Made by a program: the position numbers and the translations under genes. The notes under the pieces were generated by a model. That model did no database searches and was not told the origin of the DNA. It saw only the letters and a program-made list of their open reading frames with translations. Shown one piece after another: positions 61,131-64,000 of a stretch of DNA of 64,000 nucleotides. Location: the NCBI GenBank assembly GCA_026874595.1, contig CM049313.1:72410659-72474658 (forward strand). Direction: 5' to 3'. The DNA comes from Sipunculus nudus (Eukaryota; Annelida; Sipuncula; Golfingiida; Sipunculidae). Numbering within the stretch: the stretch's first letter is position 1; each line of letters starts with the position of its first letter.

Positions 61131-61678
61131 ACTTGAAATGTGCCAGTCTTACGGACGGACATCCGGACAGACGGCAAGACGGACGGACGACGGACAATGG
61201 ACCACGACTATAGCTCAGATGACTTATAGTCAGCTGAGCTAAAAATTTGAGGATGTTATGACTCAACAGTTTAAAAAAAGTTTGAAAACTATGTTAAATC
61301 CTAGCTAGTGAGTAGTGTCTCACGGACACTACAGCCTTAAACTTTACAGGGTCCACAGAGTTTGATGCCGATAACCAACTGTATTCCGCAAGAATATCAG
61401 TCCAGGAAACTACATGCACACATCTCTAGGACACAGTAAAACCACAGTGCATAGCCGGCCCCAAGCTGCCCCAGCCCTGCCAGTCCTACCACAGTTCAGA
61501 GGAAGCTTGTCCAGAAACATCAAAATCACTGCGGGTAATCTGGACGAACGTCGGTTGGCTAATTAACCGCTTACTGAACTAACAAAGAAGTGTAGTTCTT
61601 GCTAATTCTTGAACTTTACTGTCTTAATGAACGATATTTGTTGATATTATTACCGTTAATTATACAGTATAAACTCAC

Positions 61679-62000
61679 TCGGTTGTACATGGTTGACTTC
61701 GCCTGAGTAAACACTCGCGTCTTTCGGTATGCGTTGTGTTGCGATCCACACCTTTCACCGAGCTCTGTGCTTGGTCATGTGACTTACTGAAGTAGCGATC
61801 ATGTGACCCCGCTGAACTTCACAGAGAAAAACACAGTGCAACTTGTACAGTGAGTGGGTTGCATATCGTGATGATATACGACTGTCAACGCGTCCTCCAC
61901 CATACTGTAGCTACACCAATACCAGCCTCCGCAAAGTAGGTGGGGCACTTATGGCAGTTACATAGTCTTATATGAAACACAGCAGAGACAGAGTTTGTGA
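61679..62000 (-). promoter_or_regulatory. Candidate promoter and first non-coding exon of coiled-coil gene
   Basis: CpG-richer than the surroundings (several CG between 61690 and 61880). On the - strand a strong donor CCGA|GTGAGTTT ends a putative exon at 61679 that could splice to the acceptor at 55260. Two TCATGTGA sites (61775-61782 and 61799-61806) lie here. Start site not determinable from sequence. Confidence 0.4.
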
Positions 62001-62165
62001 TCGACAGTGCTTAAAAAATTCTCCTTTAGCTGAAACTTGTTTTCGCCACTCGGTCACTTGGTTCAGTTCCAGGTCGGAGCCCGCACCGTAAAATTTGTCT
62101 GACTCTGCTTAAAAACTGTCAATGTCAAGCTCAGATGAGTCTTCTTGATCAAACATAACTTAAAG
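61900..62165 (+). other. Possible first exon of a divergent + strand gene
   Basis: CG-containing sequence ending in AAAG|GTAAGGTG at 62165/62166, a good donor. No ATG-initiated coding frame of note precedes it, so it would be a 5' UTR exon of a gene continuing past the window. Speculative. Confidence 0.3.
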
Positions 62166-62351
62166 GTAAGGTGATTGCTTGTACGTTATATTTTATTCTT
62201 TAGGTTATTTAGCTAAAAACTTAATAAACTTTGTTTTCAGTATTTATTTGTTCATGAATCATGTTGCAATTTAAATTCATTATTCATTATTCTTCTAATC
62301 TGCTGTTACATTAACCATTACATATATTATTATTTTTATTATTATTATTAT

Positions 62352-62391
<40 letters not shown>

Positions 62392-64000
62392 AATTCACAG
62401 TAATAGAAGAACTTAGTAGATGCAAGTGGTCTATAAATGGTCAGTCAAAATTTCATGTTAAATTAAAGCACTTTAATTGATAAAGAATATGTTATACTTT
62501 GATCCCTTTTATTCATTTCTCATTCATTTTTCAAAGAAAAGAGAAGTAGGATTTTCATGTGTGTGTAATGTAAAGCTTGTATAAAGACATACAGGGTGAC
62601 CTTTTAAAGGAAGATATATTTTCTTTTCTTGTGGTCTGTTTTCACTTTCTCTTTAATTACTTCTGTAAATATGACTAACAGAAACAGTCTTCCTCTTTTC
62701 ATTATAATTCCAGCTAACTGTCAATATCCAAAGTTTTCATATAGAAAACACAAATTAGAAAAATACAATTACTAGAATGTCAAATAAAAATCCTCAGAAA
62801 TTTAAAATATATTCATGTCAGCTTCAAGTATATTTTATTATTGATTACATTGTAATTGGTTACCTCTGCTAAGTTTTTATGTAGAAATTTATATTGAACC
62901 AATTACAGGTGCAAAAATACAGTAAGGTATTTTAAAGTAGTAATACAGGTTTTGCTGTGAAATTTTGTGTCTTAATCAAATGTGAAGTGTTGTGTATTCA
63001 TCAAAATCTTTGCATTAACATGTGTACATCTAAGTTATCATTTGGTAAACATGCGTCAATGCTTTCTTCCATGGAAACACCTGTAAGTTACCAGTATCAG
63101 GTACTTGACAAACATTTGTTGCCAAGATGTACAAAAATTGTTCTATTGTTACTTTGCATGACTCTTGAAAACATTAGATTTATTTATAGCAGAGCAATTC
63201 CATCACAAGCATGTTAGCTTGACTGATAAAACCTACTTTGAGCCATTCATGACTGTCATTCAGTCATTCTGTCAGACTGAATTGCACTGACTATCTGACA
63301 CCAATATGTGGTGTAGGTGTACACAGTTGGAAGTCCTAACAACACACACTTAGGGATCAATAATGTTTCCTTTAGCTATCATGACTAAACTCAGTCATAG
63401 GAGACACACTTGCTTGTTGGCAAAAATTCAACAAATATACCCATGTTCTGAGTTATAACACAATATATGTCACACATGGTATTAAACCAATATTTAACAG
63501 TTGGTTAATTTACACTGAGTGACATGTCATTACTTGTATGTGATGAGGCATTTTAAAAATTTAGGATAAGTCTGATTCCTCATCAAACTTTTCATGTAGT
63601 CTTTGATATGACTAGGTCTGCTACTCTGATGTGGTTGATAGACCCTCCAGTCATCAGAGGGAGTAGGCTGAGCTTTAACCTATTAGAGCTGCATGATATA
63701 ATCAATATATTGGTATAAAATATATGATGCAGAGTTCTAATTTTTTTAATGATATTTTCAATATTTTTCAGACATTACTGATATCATTTAAATAAGTATC
63801 GAATCTGTTACAAATTTAGATGTCTAAAGTGTTTGGATAAGTAAACAGCTGAGAGATCATGCTAACCATTCTACTCTGCCTCAGGTCATATGATAAGAAC
63901 TACAGGAACTGATCAGGCAGGCTCAACAGACCATAAGACAAAAGGTCTGTCCCAGGAAATTATATGAAAATATATTAATAAGGTATGAAATATGTATATA
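62166..64000. other. AT-rich sequence, no gene seen
   Basis: Contains an ATT/AAT trinucleotide microsatellite at 62328-62392. An 86-codon + strand frame (62957-63217) has no recognisable domain and no splice support. May be the first intron of the divergent gene. Confidence 0.5.
62328..62392. repeat. (ATT)n/(AAT)n microsatellite
   Basis: ATT triplets with a central inversion to AATAATAAT, able to fold on itself. Confidence 0.93.

Larger units (their letters stand above)
57466..61246 (+). mobile_element. Family C-like element C3, rearranged
   Basis: Left end ACAAGGGACCCATGGGTCAC, right end GTCAGCTGAGCTAAAAA with GGACGGACGACGGACAATG tail. From about 59.3 kb the interior matches C1/C2; 57.5-59.3 kb is largely different. 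A GC-rich insert breaks the right part at about 60576-61130. A two-copy 69-bp repeat lies at 58463-58605. Whether the two ends belong to one insertion is uncertain. Confidence 0.6.

Overview
The window reads as nuclear DNA of an invertebrate animal, most likely a mollusc (bivalve or gastropod). Genes are split by GT-AG introns, the background is AT-rich with AT-dinucleotide microsatellites, and much of the window is filled by elements with tandem cores of roughly 145 bp or 290-340 bp units, TCCG/ACGG-type microsatellite tails and hairpin ends, a style typical of bivalve 'pearl'/Helentron-like repeats. The taxon call is inference; no species marker is present.

Two convergent protein-coding genes account for the coding content. 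(1) On the + strand, 2.75-24.3 kb, lie the last eight exons of a MEK1/2 (MAP2K1/2) kinase gene: catalytic loop HRDVKPSN, DFG, the activation segment with both Raf-target serines, helix F/G, C-terminus and stop. The N-lobe exons lie upstream of the window. (2) On the - strand, 55.2-26.4 kb, lie 13 coding exons of a 671-residue coiled-coil protein with a Ser/Pro/Lys-rich tail that I do not recognise. All 12 of its introns keep frame. A CpG-richer segment at 61.68-62.17 kb looks like its promoter and a possible divergent start for a + strand gene. The two 3' ends lie within about 0.5 kb of each other near 26 kb.

The most interesting observation is inside the MEK gene. Two exons (14148-14233 and 21351-21436) are both exactly 86 nt, have identical phases, and encode alternative versions of the same 29 residues (end of the proline-rich insert plus helix G). 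Including both or neither shifts frame into an early stop, so these look like mutually exclusive exons with a built-in nonsense-mediated-decay check.

The rest is mostly repeats: 4.4-6.9 kb (inverted mosaic), 9.7-12.1 kb (array rich in nuclear-receptor half-sites), 14.6-18.3 kb (family A with family B nested inside), 29.8-31.4 kb, 31.9-32.8 kb, 34.7-40.7 kb (three elements nested in one another), 40.9-45.0 kb, 46.1-47.5 kb, 47.9-48.7 kb, 51.6-54.4 kb and 57.5-61.2 kb. The stretch 18.3-29.8 kb, holding MEK alternative exon b and both gene 3' ends, is almost free of these families. No viral genes, CRISPR arrays, rRNA or functional tRNA genes were seen.
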